Assembly (NCBI GenBank): GCA_009693865.1
Contig: SHWL01000029.1
Location: forward strand, 1 to 35,395
DNA length: 35,395 nucleotides
Source: Acetobacteraceae bacterium
GTDB lineage: Bacteria; Pseudomonadota; Alphaproteobacteria; Acetobacterales; Acetobacteraceae
Reading direction: 5' to 3'
This document shows, one piece after another, positions 1 through 7,488 of this stretch (positions are counted from its first letter, which is position 1; each line of letters begins with the position of its first letter). Made by a program: the position numbers and the translations under genes. The notes under the pieces were generated by a model. That model had not been told where the DNA came from. It did no database searches and was given only the letters and a program-made list of their open reading frames with translations.

Positions 1-225
1 TCTACACATTGATGCAGGTGTTTTCGGTGACAGTATTTGAAAAGGCCTCGATAGAATCTGTGATTTCTCAAACAGCTGACAGTTCCGAACACGTCATGGA
101 CGATAACCAATTGAATTTATTCAGCTATTGACCGGACAATAGTGATTTCCCATACTTTTTCCTGGACCTTCTGGAGTTATGCTTACCGTGACCCCGGACC
201 GGAAGAGTACGACCTTCCGTCGCTG
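1..225 (+). mobile_element. 3' end of an IS4-type insertion sequence
   Basis: The left edge of the window is the tail of an insertion sequence that continues off the window. It comprises the last codons of a transposase, stop at 129-131, and roughly 90 bp of AT-richer non-coding DNA before vapC-like sequence begins. The right boundary is inferred from where similarity to the VapC family fades, near position 225, and may be off by tens of bases. Only one end is visible, so neither the terminal inverted repeat nor the target duplication can be paired. Confidence 0.5.
3..131 (+). pseudogene. C-terminal fragment of an IS4-type transposase (partial, truncated by window edge)
   Basis: The third forward frame is open from the first base to a TGA at 129-131 and gives 42 residues. 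These match the usual C-terminus of a group of IS4-type DDE transposases: an LMQVFSVTVFEK-like helix, then an acidic linker and the closing DNQLNLF motif a few residues before the stop. The catalytic DDE core lies upstream of the window, so activity cannot be judged. Assignment to the IS4 superfamily is by recollection of this tail motif; a related DDE family is possible. Confidence 0.6.
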
Positions 226-400
226 GAGGTAGGTCGCGCAGCGATCCCAGGATCCGATCCTCGTGCCGCAAATTTCCGAGCGCCAGTTCACCAATGACAA
301 ACGGATGGGTCACGACCTCGCCTGATTGGAGCAGTTCCACCAGAACCGCGTCGCCGCCGCGCAGATGATCGACCCAAACCGACGTATCCACCAGGATCAT
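125..400 (-). pseudogene. VapC-type PIN-domain toxin, C-terminally truncated
   Basis: VapC toxins are Mg-dependent PIN ribonucleases, usually about 130 residues, that cleave tRNA or rRNA. The N-terminal half is intact: MILVDTSVW with the first acidic residue D5, and the FVIGELALGN block with E38. After about residue 61 (LRDLPPAT) the sequence stops resembling the family and runs through low-quality sequence to a stop at 125. The later catalytic aspartates of the GxxDAHLL region, expected near residues 95-115, are absent, and neither other minus-strand frame restores them. The breakpoint coincides with the insertion-sequence tail on the left, so the toxin was probably cut by insertion. The ATG at 400 overlaps the vapB stop by 4 bp (ATGA), the normal toxin-antitoxin coupling. 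The product is probably inactive. Confidence 0.8.
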
Positions 401-594
401 GCGGGTTCCGGCTGTCGCCGCGGGGTGAGTACCAAATCGGGCTTGCTTCCGCCCAGAAGCGCGAGGCGCCGCGCGGTCTCACGTGCGATCAATGCGGTCA
501 ATGCCTCCCGCAGCAGGGAGGACCGTTCCTTGAGACCGGTCAACGCCTGGGCTTTTGCGATCAGTTCGTCGTCGAGAGCCACGGTGGTCCGCAT
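397..594 (-). CDS. vapB: VapB-family antitoxin
   Basis: A 65-residue protein beginning MRTTVALDDELIAKAQ, the ribbon-helix-helix N-terminus of VapB antitoxins of the PF09957 type. A helix with LKERSSLLREALTALI follows, then a basic, proline-rich tail that would bind the toxin. The reading frame is open further upstream, but the ATG at 594 is the correct start: it opens the conserved domain and has a good ribosome binding site, AGGAGA, 7 bases upstream. It is the first gene of the vapBC operon and overlaps vapC by 4 bp. VapB normally represses its own promoter together with VapC. Here the partner toxin is truncated, so it may persist as an orphan antitoxin or regulator. Confidence 0.82.
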   Translation of the reverse strand: MRTTVALDDELIAKAQALTGLKERSSLLREALTALIARETARRLALLGGSKPDLVLTPRRQPEPA

Positions 595-645
595 GAGGTA
601 TCTCCTGATAGGCGTATATATATCACCATATGATGCCGGTTTTAA
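595..645 (-). promoter_or_regulatory. Probable vapBC promoter/operator and ribosome binding site
   Basis: Read on the minus strand, TTAAAA is followed after 17 bases by TATATA, giving a plausible though weak -35/-10 pair, each 4 of 6 to consensus. Next come AGGAGA and the vapB ATG at 594. The -10 area is an AT-rich run (TATATATAC) next to CATATG, the kind of short AT-rich palindromic sequence VapB ribbon-helix-helix proteins often bind. Operator function is inferred. Confidence 0.4.
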
Positions 646-812
646 TGCATGCCGCTTCGGCGTGGTCAGCCGGTATCGACTTCCGCAAAGGGTGGTGAGG
701 GGACATTGGCGCCTGCTCACAAAACCCGCGCGGATGTCGTCTTTGCCTTTGTCGATTTGCGTTTGTGCACCATCTGCGAAGCGCGGGGCGAGGTTACCTG
801 CGGCGCGGTCCT

Positions 813-831
813 TCCGGCAATTCAAGCCGGA
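813..831. terminator. Hairpin downstream of the PD-(D/E)XK gene
   Basis: A perfect 6-bp inverted repeat, TCCGGC and GCCGGA, separated by 7 bases, lies 22 bases past the stop of the minus-strand nuclease-like gene. No T-run follows on either strand, so a Rho-independent role is uncertain. Confidence 0.25.
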
Positions 832-852
832 CTTGCGGAGGCCGTGTGTTGG

Positions 853-1617
853 CTAAATGAGATCCGCCCGTGGAACCGGCATCCATAGATGCCAAATCGA
901 TATTACCCCTGGATCATCATTCGGAGACAGTCGACCAACATATCTGAACCAGCGTTCATGAACTGAGTGGGCAATGTCCGGTGGCGGAGGCCTCGCAACC
1001 TGGAGTGCTTGCCGCACCGCATACCGGTTGGCGCCGCCCGTCGGAGTCAGTAGCGGCCCGAGCGCCGTTGCGAGGCGCGATCCGTCGCGTATGTAACCAA
1101 GCATCACCGCTTCTCGCGTAGCCCAACCATATTCGCCGCGTAAGAACCTCACGACTCCATTATCGCAATACAGCCGAGGCGACTTGCCGCCATGCCGGTC
1201 GATCAGTTTGCATTCGACGACGAGAGGAAAGGATGGATGCCTAAAGCTAAGGAAAATGTTCAGATCAGGGCGCTTCTCAATGTGCGTACCGTCGAAGCTG
1301 ACCATTTCCTTTCCACGTGCGACGGCATTGGCAATCTGTCGCCACAACATCGCAAGCGACGCTTCATAGCGGCCATCCTCGGGGTCCGACTGTATCAGTA
1401 GCGCATTGAGGCGAGCATCCATCAAGGCATTAATTTCGGCTTCATCTCCACTTCTCAGGGTCACCTTATGATCAGCAGCCACGTCATGAAATGCGGCTTG
1501 AAGGGTCTCGAGGATGACGTCGAGATGCTCCGGCTCAATCGCTGGTAGCGGAAGGCGGACGCCCTTCGTGAGGGCCTCGACCTGACCTGATGATGACCGG
1601 GGGGCGAGCGGGCTCAA
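853..1617 (-). CDS. PD-(D/E)XK nuclease-like protein coupled to the DNA methyltransferase
   Basis: A 254-residue protein of no family I can name. It contains a pattern typical of PD-(D/E)XK nucleases: E114 in a helix, RPDL with D118, then a beta-strand LVVECK with E135 and K137 (D-x16-E-x-K). A further conserved-looking block, NGVVRFLRGEYGWATREAVM (residues 153-172), follows. No signal peptide or membrane segment is visible. The start is TTG at 1617; its TTGA overlaps the stop of the upstream methyltransferase gene, so the two are translationally coupled. By position and fold it is probably the nuclease partner of a restriction-modification or related defence unit. That role is inferred, and a regulatory or specificity partner is possible. 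Confidence 0.65.
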   Translation of the reverse strand: MSPLAPRSSSGQVEALTKGVRLPLPAIEPEHLDVILETLQAAFHDVAADHKVTLRSGDEAEINALMDARLNALLIQSDPEDGRYEASLAMLWRQIANAVARGKEMVSFDGTHIEKRPDLNIFLSFRHPSFPLVVECKLIDRHGGKSPRLYCDNGVVRFLRGEYGWATREAVMLGYIRDGSRLATALGPLLTPTGGANRYAVRQALQVARPPPPDIAHSVHERWFRYVGRLSPNDDPGVISIWHLWMPVPRADLI

Positions 1618-4600
1618 ACGCTACGGCGCCCCGTAAGGAAGTCGATGTGGCTCCATACCAATAACCGCGCGAGTGATCTCGCCTCCGTATTGCTCCAGTA
1701 ACGGGCTTGGTCGAGAAGCTCAACCCATAGGCATTGAGCTTCATCGTCGCGATAGATCATCAGACTGGAGGCAAGCTGATCGGCCGCCCGGAGCAGCTTC
1801 TGCCAGTCGGTTGCAAGTTGTGCGGGCTTGCCTTCGGTTGCGGCACCGACTCGTATTTGCAGACCTCTCCAGGCGGATGCCGTTGCAGCGGGAGCAGAGT
1901 GCACAGCAATTGTCCGCTCGTTCCTCCGAGCCCAAGGCTGCAGCTCCGATTCCAGCACTTTCCTGAATCTTGTGACTTGCTGCTCTTGCGTTCGAGCTCG
2001 GGCGGCGGCACGGCATGCAGCGAACGGTAAGTTAAAGCGCAGCGTGTCATCAATGACCTGGAGGTCTTGCGGTTGCAGACCGTAGAGCTGCGCAGCCCAG
2101 GCATCGACTTCAGTCCAGGTCTCTTCGCTAGCCACGTTGGACAGCCCGTCGAATAGTTCGTCTACCCGGTCCAATTCGACTCTCGTAAGGCTATCAAAAT
2201 CGGGCACCAAGATTCCGTCTATGGTGGACTTCTCAAGGACGTCGCGTTCAAAACCGAATTCACCGCTTGTCAGAAGTGTCAGCCACAAAGCAGGCTTACT
2301 ACCAATGACGAGACCGAGAAAGCGAAGCAGCCGAGCCCCCTCCTGGTGGGCTGCTGCGCTATAGCCGTAATAACTTTCGCTGAAAATGACATCATTCATC
2401 GCCAAGCCAACCTGTATCCTCATTTTTCCAGCCGGTGGTGACTTGTGCACGACGAGGATTGGGGCGCTGAAAAGCGTACGACGACGAGGATCATGGATGC
2501 GCTCCCGATCAAACAACGGAAGTGCATTAATTTGGATCAAGATTGAGGCCAAGGAGTCGTCGGTGATTTCAGGCAACCCGTGGAGATAAGCTGCCGAGCA
2601 GCCAGGTAGTCCGTCCCCAGTTTTTCGCACGCGGCTGCTCTTCCGAAGATGCTGGTAGCCATTTCCTGCGAAACGAAGGTGACCTCTTTCAATACCAAAC
2701 CTACGCTCCCAATAGTCTCTAATCGTCACGAGGTTACCCGTTTCAATGCGCTCAATAAGGCGAAGATCAGCGCTCCCACCTCTGAACAGGATCTTCAAAA
2801 TTTCTGGCCGACGAGTAACCTGATCGGTCGTAACGAGGTCTGCGCGGGTCGCATCGATACGCATCGTGCCGGCGCCGTTCAAAGATGGCTCTAGCCGCGG
2901 GCTTACAAAACGGAAGGCCGCTTCCGGCCCTGGCATTTGGTTGCGCGCGAACAGAAGGCAAAACGGCGCGGAAACCTCCGGCCAAACTTTGGTTTGGCGA
3001 AGTTCCGCACCATTTACCACGCCGGTGACATCAAGGGCGCCGAAGAGCGCCTCCCGTGCCTGAGGCATGCTGTCCCCCTGCTGAAAAAGCAGGCGGGCGT
3101 GCAGAGCAAATGCGATCTGGCCTCCGGGTCGAGCCCACTCCATCGCGCGCCAGACGAATGGCAAATCGAGCCCCTCGTTCGGAAGCGTTGGCCGTACCGT
3201 AGTGCCATTCGAACGCTTGTCGGCGATCGCGGTCACAGCTTCCAGAACCCTGGGCCAGCCGGGCAGTTTTGTTCCGCTCGCCCAGGGTGGATTGCCAATG
3301 ACAAGGTCATAACCTTCACCGGGACTGGCGTGGAAGTCAGGATCGAGGCTGCCCAGTCCCCGCGTCGCGTTGCCGCTAATCGACCCAGCCCTATGTAACA
3401 CCCGGCCGCGAAGGTTTTCGAAGGCGAGTTTCCCAACCGGCTCCGGGTCTGGGTCCAACTCGATCGACATCAGATAAAGGCCCAGCGCGGCGAAGCGCAG
3501 CGCGGACTCATCAATGTCGAATCCAGTGATCTGCTCGTAGAGTATCTTCCGAAGAGTCCCAGTCCCGGGCCTCGTCCGATCGCTTCGCCATCGTTCGGCC
3601 ACGATTCGCCGGAACGTCGCGAGCAGGAAGACGCCGGCACCAGACGCCGGATCCAGAACTCGGGCCTTGGCAGCGCGGCCTTCCTCCACGAGTGGGGCGA
3701 ACGCGCCGCGAACCATCAACTCCGCGATATGACGCGGCGTGTAATAGCCGCCGCGACTGCGTTGGCCCGCCGCATCGTGTTTACTCAGATATCGCTCGTA
3801 CGCCTGGCTGAGAACACCGACAGGGATGTGGGCAAAGTTCAAATCATCCCAGCTTTCCGCCCATCCAAGCGCGAGTTGCCCACCTGCCGCGCGGCGTGCG
3901 ATATCGCCAAGCACCTTGAAGCCGTCGATGGGCAAGCGTTCAAACGTCCCGCCCGAAAACGGGAGGAAATCGCCGTTAAAGGTCCCGTCCAACCAGTCGG
4001 ATGTCGTGAGGGCCACATTGGCCGAATCGAACAGGGTGCCTTCCACCGCTTGCGACCGCAGCGGCTCGGGCAACAGGCCCCGGTCTCCCAGGAAGCGAGC
4101 AAAGAGCGCGCGACCGACCAGGGATATGGCGTCCTCAATGGTCAGGCCGCACCGCTGCGTCAAAGTGTCCAATGCGTCGTCGAGCAAGTCCAAAATAACC
4201 TGGGCGATCCACCCGCGGTTTGGTGGGTTGGATTCGGGACGCACGTTGCTGAGGTACGCGAACGTCGCAGCCTGCTCGTTGTCCGGTATCCCAACATTGA
4301 CTCGGGCCCGCTCGATTGGATCGGCATCCAACGCGACCCGGTAGACATCGAGGCGACCGGGCGCGACGACGCCCAAATAGGGCGCGTCGCCCCGCATCGC
4401 CGCCATGCGTCGAATCCGGACCAACCGCGTTCCATCCGATCCGAGACGATCAGCATCTACCAGGAACATTAGCGGCGCGTCCTGCCACTCGTAGACCCCG
4501 AAAAGAGCATCCAGATCGGCGTCGCCCCTGGTGCGCGCCGCCGTGAGGGTCGCGTACGGAAGGAGTTCTGGACCATCCTCGCCAAACAAGCGCAAGTTGC

Positions 4601-4646
4601 CCGGGTCTACTCCGAATCGCTCAAGGGTTTCCAAAGTGACCGTCAT
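1614..4646 (-). CDS. Large N6-adenine DNA methyltransferase (class I, NPPW motif)
   Basis: A 1010-residue protein that should transfer a methyl group from S-adenosylmethionine to the N6 of adenine in DNA. Visible motifs in order are: YYTPRHIAELMV (about residue 303), the motif that precedes the SAM fold; VLDPASGAGVFLL (motif I, about 331); GFDIDESALRFAALGLYL (motif II); and VIGNPPW (motif IV, catalytic, about 449). About 300 residues lie before the catalytic core and some 500 after it, the latter a likely target-recognition region. This gamma-type layout is shared with type IIG enzymes and large phage-defence methylases. The N-terminal region shows no clear D-ExK triad, so nuclease activity probably comes from the overlapping downstream gene. 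ATG at 4646 is preferred over the adjacent in-frame TTG at 4649. Confidence 0.85.
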   Translation of the reverse strand: MTVTLETLERFGVDPGNLRLFGEDGPELLPYATLTAARTRGDADLDALFGVYEWQDAPLMFLVDADRLGSDGTRLVRIRRMAAMRGDAPYLGVVAPGRLDVYRVALDADPIERARVNVGIPDNEQAATFAYLSNVRPESNPPNRGWIAQVILDLLDDALDTLTQRCGLTIEDAISLVGRALFARFLGDRGLLPEPLRSQAVEGTLFDSANVALTTSDWLDGTFNGDFLPFSGGTFERLPIDGFKVLGDIARRAAGGQLALGWAESWDDLNFAHIPVGVLSQAYERYLSKHDAAGQRSRGGYYTPRHIAELMVRGAFAPLVEEGRAAKARVLDPASGAGVFLLATFRRIVAERWRSDRTRPGTGTLRKILYEQITGFDIDESALRFAALGLYLMSIELDPDPEPVGKLAFENLRGRVLHRAGSISGNATRGLGSLDPDFHASPGEGYDLVIGNPPWASGTKLPGWPRVLEAVTAIADKRSNGTTVRPTLPNEGLDLPFVWRAMEWARPGGQIAFALHARLLFQQGDSMPQAREALFGALDVTGVVNGAELRQTKVWPEVSAPFCLLFARNQMPGPEAAFRFVSPRLEPSLNGAGTMRIDATRADLVTTDQVTRRPEILKILFRGGSADLRLIERIETGNLVTIRDYWERRFGIERGHLRFAGNGYQHLRKSSRVRKTGDGLPGCSAAYLHGLPEITDDSLASILIQINALPLFDRERIHDPRRRTLFSAPILVVHKSPPAGKMRIQVGLAMNDVIFSESYYGYSAAAHQEGARLLRFLGLVIGSKPALWLTLLTSGEFGFERDVLEKSTIDGILVPDFDSLTRVELDRVDELFDGLSNVASEETWTEVDAWAAQLYGLQPQDLQVIDDTLRFNLPFAACRAAARARTQEQQVTRFRKVLESELQPWARRNERTIAVHSAPAATASAWRGLQIRVGAATEGKPAQLATDWQKLLRAADQLASSLMIYRDDEAQCLWVELLDQARYWSNTEARSLARLLVWSHIDFLTGRRSV

Positions 4647-4928
4647 CAAGGACTTGATTGCCCGAAGCGGGTTCTGAGGTCCAGTTCCGGGGGCGGAGCG
4701 ATCTTATAGTGCGAACGCCTGCGTGTACCTTTCACGCTGAAAATGAGAGTTCTCGGCGATAATCCTGACGATGGGATATGAATTGAGAGCCATTGGGTCG
4801 TGTTAATGACCGCCCCTACTGCGCGGTGTCGATCTCGCTATCCTATGCCCGCTACGGGTCGACAAGCGGCATGCGAACTGACCCACCATCCTCATTTGAC
4901 CCATGACGACACCGCCACGGACCGATCG
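4647..4928. other. Intergenic stretch upstream of the methyltransferase gene
   Basis: About 280 bp between two minus-strand genes. On the minus strand a TATAAG at 4708-4703 is a possible -10 for the methyltransferase gene, about 57 bases before its ATG, but I see no convincing -35. The long forward open frame crossing this stretch into the ureohydrolase gene shows no protein-like features. I see no RNA gene or repeat. Confidence 0.35.
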
Positions 4929-5915
4929 TCACCCATGCATCCCGCTACCCGCCCCCCGTTTCCGCCACGCCTCCTCCACAAGACACAGAATCTCGAACAG
5001 CACCGAGGCGCCGTTGAACGCCGTGATCGTGCCGGGGTCGAACGATGGGGCGACCTCCACCAGATCGCCGCCGATGAAGTTCAGCCCGCGCAGGGCTCGG
5101 AGCAGCCGCAGCGCCTCCCGCGTCGTGATGCCGCCCGCTTCGGGGGTGCCGGTGCCGGGCGCCTCGACCGGGTCGAGCCCGTCGATGTCGAAAGTCAGGT
5201 ACGCGGGCCCCTCCCCCACCACCCGCCGGGCTTCGGCCGCGGCAAAAGCCCAGCCTTGATCCATGAACTCATCCATGCCGAGGACTCGCATGCCGGAGGC
5301 GGTGGAGAATCCCCACTGATCCGCCACGTTCGTCGTGCCTCGGATGCCGATCTGAATGACACGGCGAGGGTCCAGCAACCCTTCCTCCACCGCCCGGCGG
5401 AACGGAGCGCCATGGTGGAAGCGCGAGCCCATGTAATCGTCGCCAGTGTCGCAATGGGCGTCGATATGCACCATGCCGACGGGACGATGCGACGCGATCC
5501 CGCGCAGGATCGGCAGGCTGATCGAATGATCCCCACCGACCGAAACCGGAATCGCGCCCGACGCGTGGATGTTTTTGTAGTAAGCCGCGATCTCGTCCAG
5601 CGCCGTGGTCAGATCATAGGGAAATTCCAGCCAGCAATCCCCGAGGTCACGGACCCGCGCAGTCGCGAAAGGCGCGACACCAGTGGCGGCGTTCAACCGG
5701 CGCAGCAGCGTCGACTGTTCACGCACCGCCCGAGGTCCATGGCGGGCGCCGGAGCGATGCGTCACGCCACCGTCGAAAGGCACCCCGATCAGGGCGATAT
5801 CCGCCTCAGCCGGGTCATCGGCGATAGGCGCGCGGAAGAAGCTGGCGATTCCCGTGTGCCGCGGCCGCGCCTGGGGGTCGTTGAATTCCTGATAATGCGT
5901 GGGGCGTTTTGTCAT
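4929..5915 (-). CDS. Ureohydrolase (agmatinase / guanidinobutyrase / guanidinopropionase type)
   Basis: A 328-residue binuclear manganese enzyme that hydrolyses a guanidino compound to an amine and urea in the cytosol. All three metal-binding blocks are present: GGDHS at 127-131, DAHCDT at 152-157 and DIDGLDP at 243-249. The full length matches the family (about 310-350). The DIDGLDPVEAPGTGTPE version of the last block is, as I recall, commoner in 4-guanidinobutyrase and 3-guanidinopropionase branches than in classical agmatinases, which usually have DIDCLDP. The substrate is therefore left open. The ATG at 5915 is preceded by GAGGA. It is divergent from hpnG with about 50 bp between starts. 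No transporter or polyamine gene sits beside it. Confidence 0.85.
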   Translation of the reverse strand: MTKRPTHYQEFNDPQARPRHTGIASFFRAPIADDPAEADIALIGVPFDGGVTHRSGARHGPRAVREQSTLLRRLNAATGVAPFATARVRDLGDCWLEFPYDLTTALDEIAAYYKNIHASGAIPVSVGGDHSISLPILRGIASHRPVGMVHIDAHCDTGDDYMGSRFHHGAPFRRAVEEGLLDPRRVIQIGIRGTTNVADQWGFSTASGMRVLGMDEFMDQGWAFAAAEARRVVGEGPAYLTFDIDGLDPVEAPGTGTPEAGGITTREALRLLRALRGLNFIGGDLVEVAPSFDPGTITAFNGASVLFEILCLVEEAWRKRGAGSGMHG

Positions 5916-5968
5916 GACTGGTCCTCGTCGCGTATGCGTTCATGGAGTCACGCAACCGGCGAGGCACC

Positions 5969-6634
5969 ATGACACCGTCCCGCGAGAATGTGACCCAGGC
6001 ATTGCCGGCCTTTCTCACGGGGTTCGCGGCCGAGGCCAGGATCGCGCGTCTTTCCGGTTGGCCTGTCGCGATCGGTGGCGGCACGACGGAGGGCGTGGCC
6101 CAGGCGGCGCGGCGTCTGATCGAGGCGGGGGTAAGCGGAATTATCAGTTTTGGTTTCGCGGGCGGGCTGGATCCGTCGCTCCCGGCGGGGAAGCTGATCG
6201 TCGCGGACGCGGTGATCGACAATGGGCGCCGTTGGCCAACGGATGACGCTTTGAACCAGCGTCTTGGTGGCTCGACGGGTCACGTTTGCCTGGGGCTGGA
6301 CCACATCGCCGCGACGGTCGAGGAAAAACAAAGCCTCTACAAGGCGACAGGGGCGGCTGCGGTGGACATGGAGAGTGGGGCCATCGCCGCGTCTGGCGTG
6401 CCGTTCGCGGTCTTGCGAGCCATTTGCGATCCTGCGGATCGCGCATTGCCGCCGGCGGCCCTGATCGCGCTCGACACCGCCGGCCGTATCGTTCCCGGGC
6501 GGGTGCTATGGTCGATTCTGACCGCGCCGTGGCAAATCGGGGCGCTGGCGAGGTTGGCCAGGGACGCTCGGGAAGCGCGGCGCACGCTTCAGGGGATGGC
6601 CGAAGCACTGGCGCCTTTCCAGAGCGGCGAGTGA
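5969..6634 (+). CDS. hpnG: HpnG-type hopanoid-associated nucleoside phosphorylase
   Basis: A 221-residue member of the PNP/UDP phosphorylase fold. HpnG removes adenine from adenosylhopane, giving a ribosylhopane intermediate on the way to bacteriohopanetetrol. The family pattern is clear: an N-terminal TGFAAEARIA, GGGTTEG, the FGFAGGLDPSLPAGKL segment, the VDMESGAIA nucleoside-binding motif near residue 135, and AICDPADRALPPAALIALD. I start at the ATG at 5969, which has GAGG just upstream and brings the N-terminus close to the family's short one; an in-frame ATG at 5942 is the alternative. No other hopanoid genes are in the window, so the role rests on sequence pattern alone; a related methylthioadenosine-type nucleosidase is less likely. 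Confidence 0.72.
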   Translation: MTPSRENVTQALPAFLTGFAAEARIARLSGWPVAIGGGTTEGVAQAARRLIEAGVSGIISFGFAGGLDPSLPAGKLIVADAVIDNGRRWPTDDALNQRLGGSTGHVCLGLDHIAATVEEKQSLYKATGAAAVDMESGAIAASGVPFAVLRAICDPADRALPPAALIALDTAGRIVPGRVLWSILTAPWQIGALARLARDAREARRTLQGMAEALAPFQSGE

Positions 6635-6713
6635 GTCCTGTAAGCACCCCGGCGGCATTTTGGTGTTCGGATTTGTGGCGCGCGGCGCGAAGTTCTGCTT
6701 AGGTTGAGTCCGC

Positions 6714-7430
6714 ATGATCGATTTCGTCTCCGCTCCGGCGACCCTGCCGCCTGGCCAGCGCGTTTATGCCATCGGTGATGTGCATGGGTGCCTGGACCGT
6801 TTGGCGTCGCTCCATGAACAGATCGCTGAGGACCTCGCCATTCGTCCGGTCGGCGAATCCGTTCTGGTACATCTGGGCGACTACGTCGATCGCGGATTGG
6901 ACAGCGCCCAGGTGATCGATTGGTTGAGCGGCGGGGCGCCGGTGCCGGTGGACCGGATCGTCAACCTGATGGGCAATCATGAGGACATGATGCTTCAGGC
7001 GCTGCCGGGCACCGATAAGGACGCCAACAGCACCTGGCTGTCGAATGGCGGAGCGGATTCTCTGATGAGCTGGAACATCTCTCGCAAAGTCCCGCCGGTG
7101 GACTGGGCGGGGCTGATTCCCGAGGAGCACCAAGCATTTCTGCGGGAGCTGCGGGTCAGTTTCCGGGCTGGCGATTATCTGTTCGTCCACGCGGGCATCA
7201 GGCCCGGCGTGCCGTTGGACCGGCAGGAAAAACAGGACATGCTGTGGATCAGGGAGCCGTTCCTGTCGTGGAAACCCAGTTTCGACGCGGTGGTGGTGCA
7301 TGGCCACACGCCGCGGCACGATCCGACGATCCGGCCCAATCGCATCGGCATCGACACGGGCGCGGTGATGGGCGGGACGCTGACCTGCGTCGTGCTGGAG
7401 GACGACAGACTTGGATTCATCCGCGGTTAA
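6714..7430 (+). CDS. PP2A-like metallophosphoesterase (serine/threonine phosphatase family)
   Basis: A 238-residue dinuclear metal phosphatase with the complete calcineurin-like signature: GDVHG (21-25), GDYVDRG (55-61), GNHE (87-90), a later FVHAGIRPG histidine block and VHGHTP near 200. These supply the Asp, His and Asn metal ligands. Its length and arrangement resemble bacterial PrpA/PrpB and the diadenosine tetraphosphatase-like relatives, which dephosphorylate proteins or small phosphoesters. There is no signal peptide, so it is cytosolic. It lies 79 bp after hpnG and 58 bp before hldE on the same strand and may be co-transcribed. The physiological substrate cannot be read from the sequence. 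Confidence 0.85.
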   Translation: MIDFVSAPATLPPGQRVYAIGDVHGCLDRLASLHEQIAEDLAIRPVGESVLVHLGDYVDRGLDSAQVIDWLSGGAPVPVDRIVNLMGNHEDMMLQALPGTDKDANSTWLSNGGADSLMSWNISRKVPPVDWAGLIPEEHQAFLRELRVSFRAGDYLFVHAGIRPGVPLDRQEKQDMLWIREPFLSWKPSFDAVVVHGHTPRHDPTIRPNRIGIDTGAVMGGTLTCVVLEDDRLGFIRG

Positions 7431-7488
7431 GCTGTCTCTGGCACACAGTTCGTCGTAAGCAGGCCCGAACCGGATCACGGCACCAGAC

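Noticed and set aside
595-852. A gene between vapB and the nuclease-like gene, including a forward 79-codon frame
   Set aside because: No ribosome binding site, no recognisable domain and composition unlike the neighbours.
4800-5972. A 390-codon forward open frame over the ureohydrolase gene
   Set aside because: It is rich in Arg, His and Pro with no domain pattern, lies opposite a clear gene, and is typical of GC-rich antisense frames.
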